DNA of 51,536 nt from a virus, in the IMG/VR virus record IMGVR_UViG_3300022932_000004, positions 1 through 51,536 of that record. One strand, written 5' to 3'. Below, piece after piece: positions 15,366 through 23,238 of this stretch. The translations under genes and the position numbers were made by a program. Every line of letters begins with the position of its first letter. Positions within the stretch are counted from its first letter, which is position 1. The notes beneath the pieces are model-generated. The model was not told where the DNA came from. It worked only from the letters and a program-made list of their open reading frames with translations, and made no database searches.

Positions 15366-16814
15366 CTAAAGTGAAGCGCCTACTCCTGAGATTTTAGATT
15401 TGAAAGTCGTCAAATCCGTTACCGATTCCTGCCAAGTAGGGAAATATTTATTATTAAGGTTTTTGATAAACGTTTGCCCGTAATTGTAATTGATCATTTC
15501 AGCTCCGGCAGATAATGGAACATTTTTATTGTCAGACATTTTGTTCATTTCAAAGCCGAGGTTATTGTAATAACTCAGTGTACCTGTGCCTGGGTAATAT
15601 ACATCCACCATTTGCCCTTCCCAGTCCCCGACTGTATTCAAGTGCCCCGCTGTGTTATTAGACACTCTCGCGTCTGTGTAATTTGCTACAGCTGGGTACT
15701 TAGAAATAAAGTCCTGTATGTCCGGGGTAGCCTGTAATTCGAAAGCAGAATATTTAGACGAAGAGTAGGCAACGTTGTTGTAGATCAAAACAGAATCTTT
15801 CTTAGCCTTATTGCCAAAAGTCATCCCCCAAGCTCGGATTACATTCCCCTGAAAACGAGTCACTTTGTTATCGTGCAGAGAACCGTTACCCTGCATTGCA
15901 AATACCCCATTATGCGGACCATTTGGCGCATTCGGGCTAAGCGTAGTGCTGTAATTGTAGTTCACATGGTCAATATCATTATAGGCGATCTCGTAATTTT
16001 CAGCCGCACCAGTCCACACTACATTTCCCACATTTGGAGATTCCCTGACCGTATTATATGTAAATTTGAAATTCTTAATTAAACCGTTAATTTTACCGGT
16101 TTCAATATTTGGTCCGCTTCTCAATCCTACAATATTTCCGCAGGCAGTAAACTTACATTTGCTAATTGTGATGTTCATATTTGCCGTAGCGTCTGTACCG
16201 TCCCACGGCAAATCGTTTTCTGTTGAAATTACGATATTCTGTATGTTGGTAAAACTCGCATCGTGGATATGTAAGGTTTGTACCAAACCCCTAATATTCA
16301 TGCCTCTATAATACCCGTTGGTCATCGAGAAACCGTACAGTTCTAAATTCTTAGGGTCTTGTATATCGATGGAATGTGGCGCAGTTTGCGTGCTATTATT
16401 CACCGTAACGCCGGTCATATCTATTTTCACATTAACCGGGTAGCCGATACTGATGTAGTCGTAGTTACCTGGCTTTACTTTTAGGTTTACATTTTTCTGA
16501 TTATCTAAAGTTAGATTACCTGAGCCCGTACCTACGTTTACCCATACGGTAGCCGGTGGCGTCACCACTGGAGGCACCACAACTACAGGCGGTTTAACCG
16601 GGATGGTGGCATGTTTATACACCTTCGCATAATCCACGTCGCTCAGCGCAACTGTGGCAATTTTTCCATTTGAGAAAGTCACTTTTCCGCTGGCATCCTG
16701 TGCTACAGTGTAGGTGATTCTTTTTTTAGTCGCGGGGTCAACCACATAAGGTAGTGTTTGCGCGCTGACCGTGAAAACGGTAAATAGTGCGCCGAATAAT
16801 AGTAATTTTTTCAT
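15366..16814 (-). CDS. Secreted parallel beta-helix protein (pectate-lyase-like fold)
   Basis: A 482-residue protein from the ATG at 16814. An in-frame start 10 codons upstream is possible, but here a clear type I signal peptide begins at once (MKKLLLFGALFTVFTVSAQT). A Pro/Val-rich linker follows (PPVVVVPPVVTPPATVW), then a right-handed beta-helix of repeated N/I/V strands (MNITISKCKFTACGNIVGLR...) ending near NNLGFEMNKMSDNKN. The fold is common in polysaccharide lyases and tailspikes. An N-terminal export signal is odd for a virion protein; it suggests a host-derived secreted enzyme or a surface protein made during infection. Catalytic residues cannot be assigned by eye. Confidence 0.65.
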   Translation of the reverse strand: MKKLLLFGALFTVFTVSAQTLPYVVDPATKKRITYTVAQDASGKVTFSNGKIATVALSDVDYAKVYKHATIPVKPPVVVVPPVVTPPATVWVNVGTGSGNLTLDNQKNVNLKVKPGNYDYISIGYPVNVKIDMTGVTVNNSTQTAPHSIDIQDPKNLELYGFSMTNGYYRGMNIRGLVQTLHIHDASFTNIQNIVISTENDLPWDGTDATANMNITISKCKFTACGNIVGLRSGPNIETGKINGLIKNFKFTYNTVRESPNVGNVVWTGAAENYEIAYNDIDHVNYNYSTTLSPNAPNGPHNGVFAMQGNGSLHDNKVTRFQGNVIRAWGMTFGNKAKKDSVLIYNNVAYSSSKYSAFELQATPDIQDFISKYPAVANYTDARVSNNTAGHLNTVGDWEGQMVDVYYPGTGTLSYYNNLGFEMNKMSDNKNVPLSAGAEMINYNYGQTFIKNLNNKYFPTWQESVTDLTTFKSKISGVGASL

Positions 16815-16827
16815 TGTTATGTTTGTT

Positions 16828-17430
16828 TTAAGAATACTCTTCAAAATAAAAAGCGTTCATACATGAATAACCGCCACTAGCATCAGGTGTGAATGTAAGG
16901 TCCGCTATACCACTGGTCGGGTTAACTATATTAACGGTAGCTTTGTAAACGACATTTGCTAAATCAGGGCCATTTAACGGGGAAATTACGCCGTTCACGT
17001 TAGCGCTGGTTTTGTCCCCCGCATCGGTGTAACTTTGCACAGCCGCGAAATGGAATCTGTATTTCTTAGTAGGGCTTAACCCTGTTAGCTGCATAGTTAT
17101 TGCAGAGTTACCACGGTTTAGCATATATTGCAATACGGATGAAGGGAATATTCCCTCAGGATCAGTTTGTACCCCCTCGTCCTCTGCCTCTACCCCTCCA
17201 TCTGCGGGCACAATCAAGTTAAACCCGGTGCCAACACCTACGGAATTCAAAAGGTTGCTTGTGGTGTTCCCTTTTACGCCCATATTCCATGTCGCGGTAA
17301 TATTACGGTAAGCGCTATCTAAATTTATCCTAACCGTTTGCAGCAAAACACTGCCCCCGATAGGCGGAGTACTGACGGACTGGAAAATTAGCCCTCCTGA
17401 TTTCAATATTTTGCTGTTACCGAGTATCAT
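16828..17430 (-). CDS. Appendage protein with a jelly-roll-like domain
   Basis: A 200-residue beta-rich protein. The C-terminal part (YRFHFAAVQSYTDAGDKT... then SCMNAFYFEEYS) resembles carbohydrate-binding or malectin-like sandwich domains found in Bacteroidota extracellular proteins; this is recognition by pattern, not a firm family call. It overlaps the upstream gene by 4 bases and lies in the run of appendage genes between connectors. A receptor-binding function is plausible. Confidence 0.5.
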   Translation of the reverse strand: MILGNSKILKSGGLIFQSVSTPPIGGSVLLQTVRINLDSAYRNITATWNMGVKGNTTSNLLNSVGVGTGFNLIVPADGGVEAEDEGVQTDPEGIFPSSVLQYMLNRGNSAITMQLTGLSPTKKYRFHFAAVQSYTDAGDKTSANVNGVISPLNGPDLANVVYKATVNIVNPTSGIADLTFTPDASGGYSCMNAFYFEEYS

Positions 17431-18029
17431 GTTCCTTCGACTCTAAAAACAACGGTAGTACCTGCATTCGCTTTTTGTAAACCAGTAATTACCGCGCCTA
17501 ATAAGGCCGTTAATGTGCCCCCTAAAGTGGTATTGTTCCCTTTAAAAAACAAATGGGTAAGTTGCTTTAGATTTGCACTTAAAACTTTTCTACAGCTCGA
17601 TACCGCATCATTATGGGTAGTCGTGTTTATGGTGGCTTTGCTATCATCGAAAAGAACGACGTTAAAAATAGCCGCTCCATCGGTAGTGTTGTCCATTGTT
17701 AGATTAACAAGCGCATCGCCTGAGGCAGAGACAACCGCGTTATTCGTGAAAAACTCTTTTTTCCCATTGGCGATAAACAGCGTACCATGTGGTAAATTCA
17801 GTACCCTGGTGAATGCGGTAATATACCTGCCTACGCTCATACCTGTAACCTGCACCACATTCCAGTTAGTAGTATCCTCTGCGGTTGTGTTAAGCGAATC
17901 CCAAAAATATAATTTACCTTTATTATCACCTGGGGTTAAAAGCCCTAAAGTCATTACTACGTTATCATTTCCGCCGGGCGCATTCTTCAAATCCGCAAGC
18001 GTAGGTACGCTCGTCATGTGTACTGCCAT
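17427..18029 (-). CDS. Virion appendage protein
   Basis: A 200-residue protein whose middle (GDNKGKLYFWDSLNTTAED, then VQVTGMSVGRYI) matches the xYxWD...GRW pattern seen in short domains at the ends of phage tailspikes and appendages. The rest is beta-rich with a glycine/alanine-rich C-terminal stretch (LGGTLTALLGAVITGLQ). It is coupled by a 4-base overlap to the downstream jelly-roll-like protein. Likely part of an adsorption structure. Confidence 0.5.
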   Translation of the reverse strand: MAVHMTSVPTLADLKNAPGGNDNVVMTLGLLTPGDNKGKLYFWDSLNTTAEDTTNWNVVQVTGMSVGRYITAFTRVLNLPHGTLFIANGKKEFFTNNAVVSASGDALVNLTMDNTTDGAAIFNVVLFDDSKATINTTTHNDAVSSCRKVLSANLKQLTHLFFKGNNTTLGGTLTALLGAVITGLQKANAGTTVVFRVEGT

Positions 18030-18032
18030 AAT

Positions 18033-18728
18033 CTATACTGCTACTGTGGTTAATACTCCTGTTGTACTTACTGTTTCACGCCATTTTTTACCGGTGGAAT
18101 CTACGATCACATCACCTGATAAAATATAAACCTGGTTATCTGCTATAGCAATATAATATACATTCTGTGTAGGGTTGTAATACATTTGCCCCTGGTAGAT
18201 CACCTTGCTATTTGCGGGGGTAATCGTGACCAGTTTTGTGGTGGCGAAAGTTGCCCCATTTATCGCCGTAATAATGTCACTATCGGTAATAAATAATAAA
18301 GCCAGCTCCTGTAAACCTAAATCACCGGTTGCCCCTGCCGCGGTGACAACACTAGTTGAGGGAGTTCCTTTTAATAAAAAGTTGTTTGTCGAGGTGATTA
18401 AATCCGTCGTAATTGCGTTTTTAACCACCCGGATACGGTTATTTGTCGCCTCATACCACAGCATGCCGCTTGCAAGCGTGCCTGTGAAGGCTACCCCTGG
18501 AGTAATTAACATGGCAACTTTTGCGGCTGTACTTGCCGCTGTTGTGATGTAAGCCAAGGAATTAGCCGCTATGCCCAAACCTATCCCGCCAAATTGAGGG
18601 GTAGCATTTGTGCTGATATTTTGGGGCAACGAAAGCGTGTACGTTACCCCTGACACGTTGACAATGACTTGATTTGCCGTCCCTGATACTACAGGAGCAT
18701 TACGCCTCGCTACTACTGTTACACTCAT
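18033..18728 (-). CDS. Fibre-like virion protein
   Basis: A 231-residue protein whose N-terminal part holds the segment TYTLSLPQNISTNATPQFGG followed by IGLG, a pattern widespread in phage tail fibres and appendages. The remainder is an Ala/Thr/Val-rich beta structure with a C-terminal strand cluster (GDVIVDSTGKKWRETVSTTG). Its start overlaps the upstream gene stop by one base. Confidence 0.55.
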   Translation of the reverse strand: MSVTVVARRNAPVVSGTANQVIVNVSGVTYTLSLPQNISTNATPQFGGIGLGIAANSLAYITTAASTAAKVAMLITPGVAFTGTLASGMLWYEATNNRIRVVKNAITTDLITSTNNFLLKGTPSTSVVTAAGATGDLGLQELALLFITDSDIITAINGATFATTKLVTITPANSKVIYQGQMYYNPTQNVYYIAIADNQVYILSGDVIVDSTGKKWRETVSTTGVLTTVAV

Positions 18729-19555
18729 TATTTGCGATAAGAAACCCGGATTTTTTCTCCAGCTAACATTACGTTTAGCATGGTTATCGTTGTTCCGGAA
18801 ATTGTATAATCGTTACCTGACCCACTTTCTTGCAATACCCCGTTTAGGTATAGATGTTCAGACCCTAGTACTGGATTGAACGCTAGCGTATACGTCGTAT
18901 TCGTGCCGTTTATTGCCCCTGATGGAATCTCTTTATCAACAAAATTTGAGTTTTGAAGACCTGCCGCCGCCCCAACAGCAATAAAAGTAATCGCGGTCGT
19001 GCCGATTGTTCCGCCTTGGTTGGCTGTAGATAAATAAATCGTATCGGCATTAACCGTCCCTTCTGTAATTGGAATAGTTGTGCCGGGGATTTCTGCCCAA
19101 GTATCGAAATCCGTTGCCCTCGTTAAAGGAGAAGCAGACCCATTAAATACGTAAATACCATTTTGCGATTGTGTCGTTTGGTCTTTCAACAACACACGAT
19201 CACCATTTGCAAGCGTCACGCCGTCAATCGCAGTCCCTGGCGTTGCAATAGTCACATTTGCAGTAGATGCCGCTCTTGCCGCTTGCTTAGCGGAAAACAT
19301 CGTGTTTAAATTCTGTAATGCGGTGTTAAACTGCGTAAACTCTACAGCTTGTCCGGATTGAGTAGCTTGAGATAATCCGGTAAGATTATTCCCATTCGCA
19401 TTTTGCGCGCCGGTCCACCCGGTAGAGCCATCGCGTTTTAAGAATTCCGCACCATCAGCAAGCTTCGAGGTTTCAATCGCCGCCCCAGCTTGTATTTTTT
19501 CTTTGGTGATAGCGCCGTCTAAGATTTGTCTTGTCCTAAGTTGTGATTGTGACAT
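18728..19555 (-). CDS. Fibre-like protein with a RVLLKDQTTQSQNGIYV module
   Basis: A 275-residue virion protein. Residues about 1-60 are a shaft-like N-terminus (LRTRQILDGAITKEKIQAGA). Residues about 90-150 carry the well-known phage module with DGVTLANGDRVLLKDQTTQ, NGIYVFNG and TRATDFD. The last 65 residues (PSGAINGTNTTYTLAFNPVL..., EKIRVSYRK) are similar to the C-terminus of the next gene, a shared beta domain. Probable receptor-recognition or decoration role. Confidence 0.65.
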   Translation of the reverse strand: MSQSQLRTRQILDGAITKEKIQAGAAIETSKLADGAEFLKRDGSTGWTGAQNANGNNLTGLSQATQSGQAVEFTQFNTALQNLNTMFSAKQAARAASTANVTIATPGTAIDGVTLANGDRVLLKDQTTQSQNGIYVFNGSASPLTRATDFDTWAEIPGTTIPITEGTVNADTIYLSTANQGGTIGTTAITFIAVGAAAGLQNSNFVDKEIPSGAINGTNTTYTLAFNPVLGSEHLYLNGVLQESGSGNDYTISGTTITMLNVMLAGEKIRVSYRK

Positions 19556-19561
19556 TTTATA

Positions 19562-20014
19562 TTAAGCTTTAGTATAATTAATCAATATTAATTCCCCTAT
19601 CGTGGGGCTAAAAGTTAGTTGTATTTGGTTATTCCCGGACGTCGTAAATTCGTCAATAGGTTTTATTCTTAATCCATTCACTGTTACTACAACAGTTTCA
19701 GGAATAAAGCTAAACTCAGAAACGAACGAGGCGTTTGCCCCGTTTACTAAACCGATTGGGGTCTCATTAAAAACCAATTCAAGACCGGTACCTGAACCGC
19801 CTGAATTTTTGGCAACTAAGTCAACATCTAAGCTCCCGTTTCTCCACCAATATTCAACTATTCCCGCTGAGGTAGACACCGCAACGGTCTTGCCTGAACG
19901 AACAGAAGCAGGCACGGCTAAATTTGCATTGGCCGTGCTGGTATACGGTCCGTACCATTCATCCAAGTTCCCTGGATTCATTAATTTAATACGTTGTGAT
20001 ACCTCGTTCGCCAT
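19562..20014 (-). CDS. Appendage protein sharing a C-terminal beta domain with its neighbour
   Basis: A 150-residue protein. Its C-terminal half (PIGLVNGANASFVSEFSFIP..., GELILINYTKA) aligns by eye with the C-terminus of the 18728-19555 product at the NG, F-P, VNG, SG and GE-I-Y positions. The N-terminus (RIKLMNPGNLDEWYGPYTS) may attach to the connector. It overlaps the stop of the head-closure gene by one base, so it is made together with that virion protein. Confidence 0.55.
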   Translation of the reverse strand: MANEVSQRIKLMNPGNLDEWYGPYTSTANANLAVPASVRSGKTVAVSTSAGIVEYWWRNGSLDVDLVAKNSGGSGTGLELVFNETPIGLVNGANASFVSEFSFIPETVVVTVNGLRIKPIDEFTTSGNNQIQLTFSPTIGELILINYTKA

Positions 20015-20691
20015 TATACTATTGTTACTTTATGAATATGATTGTAAGTAAACGGCAAAGCGTTCTCCATTGTGTACACTGCGTATTGCACTCCGTCTAT
20101 CATTAATAATGCGGGTGTAAAAAGCCACGTAATATCTTCCTCTGAGGTTAAGTCCTCTATTTTCACCACGCGATTTACGGGAACGGCAACGTTGAATATC
20201 CGGTTCAAACCGGAACTATAGGTGAATGATTTACTGTCAGAGGTGAATACGTAAGGCAGTAATTTGACATCAGCCTCGGTAACCGGAATGGTTACAGACC
20301 CTCCTGCATATATTAATCCGTCAAGTGGAATTGGAGTTTCCGAAGCGACACACAACAACCTTAAAAAGGTGCATGGGTCATCCAACTCTTTTACCGTTTG
20401 AACAATGTAGGATTTGCCTAGGTAAAACATAGACATATCTTTCTTCGGTGTGAAAGAAGCCCTTTTTCGGATAACAAAGTACTGATAGGTGTAATATTGC
20501 GTCTGTCCTGCGTTTAGTCCATTAATTGTATATTGGCTAACGTCTTCTTTTCCGGCAAACGTAGATAAAACCAAAGTTCCTGACACCACAGACCCGCCAT
20601 AACCGTCATCGGTTACTACGTCTTGAAGGAATTGCACTTTGTGTCTCAGCCTTCCTGCATCGTAATGGGATTTGTTGTCTTTAGGTTTCAT
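20014..20691 (-). CDS. Head closure / head-tail joining protein with an extra C-terminal domain
   Basis: Residues about 10-117 match the head-tail joining family (RLRHKVQFLQDVVTDDGYGG, then a strand-rich core ending VKELDDPCTFLRLLCVASET). The family is usually about 110 residues; this protein has 225. The added C-terminal 105 residues (TIPVTEADVKLLPYVFTSDS...) form a second beta domain that could anchor the appendages encoded immediately downstream. Follows the adaptor gene in the standard connector order. Confidence 0.7.
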   Translation of the reverse strand: MKPKDNKSHYDAGRLRHKVQFLQDVVTDDGYGGSVVSGTLVLSTFAGKEDVSQYTINGLNAGQTQYYTYQYFVIRKRASFTPKKDMSMFYLGKSYIVQTVKELDDPCTFLRLLCVASETPIPLDGLIYAGGSVTIPVTEADVKLLPYVFTSDSKSFTYSSGLNRIFNVAVPVNRVVKIEDLTSEEDITWLFTPALLMIDGVQYAVYTMENALPFTYNHIHKVTIV

Positions 20692-20694
20692 TTT

Positions 20695-21147
20695 CTAAAA
20701 CGTTGCCGATCTTTTCATTGGATTCAGTAATAATTGCACATCAAACGGTAAATTCGCTTCGTATACGTCTTTATTTTCAAACAAGTACGTCACAATCTTT
20801 AATACCGCTTCAATAAGATTAGATGGAACATCACCGCTAGCATAACCCACGTTAGCGTTAACCGTAGAGCCTGCTTCTGCCAGTATTGCAGAGCTTAATA
20901 CGTTATGGGTAGTGGTTAGCCCGGAACTAGAGGAGATCACAGCGAAAGGGTAATCGTAAATCTCCAAATACCCCGATGAAGGGATACTGTAAGATTTTTC
21001 CCGTTCATAAAGCATGTGATTCGTTACAACTTCAACTAACGCTACCGCCGTTTTGATGTTGCGAGTGATGTCAGCATCCTTGTCAGGGAAATCTACAACC
21101 AAATGCTCTTTGGCTACAGCAAGAGAAACGACGTCCAGTGCATCCAT
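20695..21147 (-). CDS. Head-tail adaptor (HK97 gp6-like)
   Basis: A 150-residue, mostly helical protein (LAVAKEHLVVDFPDKDADITR, then AVALVEVVTNHML). The first helices and the C-terminal LIEAVLKIVTYLFENKDVYE helix match connector proteins of the HK97 gp6/SPP1 gp15 type, which sit under the portal. The start shares one base with the stop of the upstream 54-residue gene. Assigned by fold pattern and position. Confidence 0.7.
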   Translation of the reverse strand: MDALDVVSLAVAKEHLVVDFPDKDADITRNIKTAVALVEVVTNHMLYEREKSYSIPSSGYLEIYDYPFAVISSSSGLTTTHNVLSSAILAEAGSTVNANVGYASGDVPSNLIEAVLKIVTYLFENKDVYEANLPFDVQLLLNPMKRSATF

Positions 21148-21311
21148 TATTTTGCTTTTTTAGGCTTAACCTCTTCTTTGTGCATTTCTTTTTTCACTTT
21201 CACCTCTTCCGCAACACCCAAAGTAATCATGTACTTACCGATTCCCTCGGATACAGTTTCGGTTTCTCCTAGAGATTTACCGTTATGCGCTCTTAAGTAT
21301 TTAACATCCAT
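21147..21311 (-). CDS. Small basic-tailed protein ahead of the connector genes
   Basis: A 54-residue protein beginning MDVKYLRAHNGKSLGETETV, with a lysine-rich C-terminus (VKVKKEMHKEEVKPKKAK). A TATCTTTA box lies 5 bases before the ATG, so it heads the connector transcription unit. Small proteins with a similar start occur next to capsid genes in other phages, but I cannot name the family. Confidence 0.6.
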   Translation of the reverse strand: MDVKYLRAHNGKSLGETETVSEGIGKYMITLGVAEEVKVKKEMHKEEVKPKKAK

Positions 21312-21316
21312 GCCCG

Positions 21317-21324
21317 TAAAGATA
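21317..21324 (-). promoter_or_regulatory. Promoter -7 box for the connector operon
   Basis: Minus-strand TATCTTTA, 5 bases before the ATG at 21311. Upstream lies TTGTAACATTGATGATATAA, which contains the TGTAACA word seen near other promoters. It restarts leftward transcription after the + strand accessory island. Confidence 0.55.
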
Positions 21325-21375
21325 GCGATTAGGGTTTATATCATCAATGTTACAATTCTTATATTTTTTATTGGT

Positions 21376-21383
21376 TAGTTTTG
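21376..21383 (+). promoter_or_regulatory. Promoter -7 box for the accessory island
   Basis: TAGTTTTG fits TAnnTTTG; TGTTACA lies upstream at about 21348. It would drive the rightward island 21399-24066. Leader about 12 bases. Confidence 0.45.
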
Positions 21384-21398
21384 AAAGAAAGACTATAT

Positions 21399-21728
21399 AT
21401 GAATTGGTTTGAAAAGTTATTCAAGAAAAAACAAGAGAAGCCCGAATTACTTCTTGACACGAAGCATCAAGATGTGATGGTTACAACATCTCGTACCCCG
21501 AAAAAGAAAGTTGACGAAGAGGTGAAAACAGAGATTGACAAATACGGAGCTATCCCTGGTAATTCTTACGAAAGCAATTGGATTCCGCCAGTGGTTGACG
21601 ATGGGTTTTCTCCTACGATATATTTCAGCACGTCCGATTCGTCGAGTTCTTCAAGTGAAAGTTCGTCTGACTTCGGGGGCTTTGACGGTGGCGATTTCTC
21701 AGGAGCAGGTTCATCTAGCGATTTTTAA
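21399..21728 (+). CDS. Hypothetical protein with a serine-rich C-terminus
   Basis: 109 residues from the ATG at 21399 (MNWFEKLFKKKQEKPE...). An upstream TTG in frame lies inside the promoter and is not preferred. The N-terminal amphipathic, basic helix might touch membrane or nucleic acid. Residues about 76-109 are low complexity (Ser/Gly/Asp/Phe), with repeated SSSDF and GGFDGGDF units. No known family. First gene of the rightward island. Confidence 0.6.
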   Translation: MNWFEKLFKKKQEKPELLLDTKHQDVMVTTSRTPKKKVDEEVKTEIDKYGAIPGNSYESNWIPPVVDDGFSPTIYFSTSDSSSSSSESSSDFGGFDGGDFSGAGSSSDF

Positions 21729-21731
21729 GGC

Positions 21732-22286
21732 ATGGCTTTCAACGAAACAAACACCAAGCAAGGCGATATATTCGTAGGGCAGTACGATGACCCTAAAGAC
21801 TCGAAGTTTCACGGAGAAATCATTACAGTCGAAGGCTGGGGTGTAACAATGAAATGTCCTTGGTTAACGTCAATGCCTGTTTGTTCGTGGGGTTGGTCGG
21901 ATTTAAACGAATGCTTTAAAAAGCCGAAAAAATTAAACAACAATGGTCACGTGACTAAAGCGAGAATAGGCAAATTAGAAGGGATTTATAACGGAACAGA
22001 CTTGAAAGGCTACGGGAGTCCAATTGGCACCAAGTATTTCGTAGGTGAAATAAACGTAAATAAAACAATAAACATGAAAAAAATCATTAAAATTACAGAG
22101 GACAGAATTGTCAACCTTAACCAAGACGCTGTGGTTCTTCACAGAAGGCTAGAAGAAGTCACTAATCAAATTAGTGCGATAAACCTTGAGATAAACGAAA
22201 TCTCAGCAGAGCTAAAGGAGTTGCGGGCTCTTGATACGGAAGGGTTTATTACTATTCCCAGCTCAGAATCTGACATTTCATCATAA
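21732..22286 (+). CDS. Hypothetical protein, beta N-terminus and coiled-coil C-terminus
   Basis: A 184-residue protein. Residues 1-110 are rich in Trp and Gly (VEGWGVTMKCPWLTSMPVCS). Residues about 114-175 form a predicted coiled coil (LHRRLEEVTNQISAINLEIN). The join at MKKIIKITED suggests that two modules were fused. It starts 3 bases after the upstream stop. Function unknown. Confidence 0.6.
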   Translation: MAFNETNTKQGDIFVGQYDDPKDSKFHGEIITVEGWGVTMKCPWLTSMPVCSWGWSDLNECFKKPKKLNNNGHVTKARIGKLEGIYNGTDLKGYGSPIGTKYFVGEINVNKTINMKKIIKITEDRIVNLNQDAVVLHRRLEEVTNQISAINLEINEISAELKELRALDTEGFITIPSSESDISS

Positions 22287-22417
22287 TGCGACTGTTTAAT
22301 AAATCATTAACATTTCTGCTAATTATAATGGGAATGGCGGGAATTATCATAGGTATAATAGGTGGACTATTTGCTATGCTAGTTCTTGCTATTGTGTTTA
22401 TAGCGAACTTAACTTAA
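22286..22417 (+). CDS. Very small membrane protein (43 residues)
   Basis: The start overlaps the previous stop (TAATG). The product is almost entirely hydrophobic after MRLFNKS, with one or two helices (LTFLLIIMGMAGIIIGIIGG then LFAMLVLAIVFIANLT). Such peptides in phages are often holin-like or inhibit host functions; no evidence here decides. Confidence 0.5.
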   Translation: MRLFNKSLTFLLIIMGMAGIIIGIIGGLFAMLVLAIVFIANLT

Positions 22418-22428
22418 AATCATGAATC

Positions 22429-22590
22429 ATGAAAAGATTAATTAAAATTATTCTAGAAATAGAGACAGATGCCCACATTAACGATATTCATAATGCGGTC
22501 AACATTGGGCTGAACGATGCTTTTCCGGACAACGGAATAACTGATGAAAGGGTTAATGCAGATGTTTTTGAGCTAAAAGTAGAATTATAG
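22429..22590 (+). CDS. Hypothetical 53-residue protein
   Basis: Reads MKRLIKIILEIETDAHINDI... and ends ADVFELKVEL. The ATG at 22429 is chosen because the earlier ATG at 22422 ends after six codons. The beta-alpha-beta pattern suggests a small soluble domain. It sits between the 43-residue membrane protein and the nuclease gene in the same direction. Confidence 0.5.
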   Translation: MKRLIKIILEIETDAHINDIHNAVNIGLNDAFPDNGITDERVNADVFELKVEL

Positions 22591-22609
22591 CTTCTTTATA
22601 AGAAATCCA

Positions 22610-23095
22610 ATGAACGACGACGAGCCTTTGAGCGAAAAGATGTGGAATCCTCGCAAATCAAGTAAAAAGAATAAGCATAAAACCGAATACAGACCGCCAA
22701 AAGTAAAGAAGCGTAAACACGTGCCGTCAGAAATGGAGTTTTTAATCAGCATGCATCTTGAATTGTTGGGCGTAGAATATAAAACGGAACATAAGTTAAT
22801 CGGTCTTGTATCGCCTCATTCCGGTTCTTGGCTAAGCTGTGACTTCTACGTCGGCAAGTATCCACTTATCATTGAGTACGACGGGATGCAACACTTCTTT
22901 AGGATGTCAAATGATAGGCATTACGATGATTTAAACAAGCGTAGGCTGAACGATAAAGCGAAAGACCTGTACTGCATTCAGAATAACATTACGATGCTTA
23001 GGATTAGCGTCTACCAACGGGCGCATTACAGGGAGATTATTAACGAGTGTATAGATAAATTAGAATGCAACAAGAATTATACTAAAAGCACATAA
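22610..23095 (+). CDS. Vsr/PD-(D/E)XK-like endonuclease, probably homing type
   Basis: A 161-residue protein. A basic N-terminal region (residues about 14-37, rich in K/R) precedes the nuclease core: an acidic residue in SEMEFLISMHLELLG, Asp in SWLSCDFYVG, then LIIEYDGMQHF and a DKAKDLYCIQNNITMLRIS segment. This is the layout of very-short-patch-repair-like nucleases, including the EDxHD class of phage homing endonucleases. It would cut DNA at a specific site. It lies immediately upstream of an RNA element and a GIY-YIG gene, so two types of selfish nuclease are adjacent. Confidence 0.65.
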   Translation: MNDDEPLSEKMWNPRKSSKKNKHKTEYRPPKVKKRKHVPSEMEFLISMHLELLGVEYKTEHKLIGLVSPHSGSWLSCDFYVGKYPLIIEYDGMQHFFRMSNDRHYDDLNKRRLNDKAKDLYCIQNNITMLRISVYQRAHYREIINECIDKLECNKNYTKST

Positions 23096-23115
23096 GGATA
23101 TTTGCTTATCTTTCT

Positions 23116-23234
23116 TATCTTTACCACGTAATTGGTAGCATTCGAACTCGAACCGATTTAAAGAAATTTACAGGCGCTAACCTTAGCAAGTACCGAGTTC
23201 GAATGCGGGAAAGTTGAGGTTAACGCCTTTTTTA
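23116..23234 (+). ncRNA. Structured pseudoknot RNA upstream of GIY-YIG gene (copy 1)
   Basis: A promoter-like TATCTTTA (23116-23123) precedes TAATTGGTAG. Helix A is a perfect 13 base pairs: 23138-23150 with 23194-23206. Helix B pairs GGCGCTAACCT (23173-23183) with AGGTTAACGCC (23217-23227), 10 of 11, and is followed by six Ts. B's 5' arm is inside the loop of A and its 3' arm is outside, so the two form an H-type pseudoknot or compete. B plus the T-run looks like a terminator 5 bases before the ATG at 23239. Copy 2 (48800-48914) keeps both helices with compensating changes. Confidence 0.75.
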
Positions 23235-23238
23235 TTAT

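Noticed and set aside
23124-23206. A tRNA at the first GIY-YIG leader, because of TAATTGGTAG (D-loop-like) and GTTCGAATGC (T-loop-like)
   Set aside because: The flanks of the T-loop-like part do not pair as a T-stem; instead the same bases form a perfect 13-pair helix with the 5' part. Copy 2 keeps this helix, not a cloverleaf.
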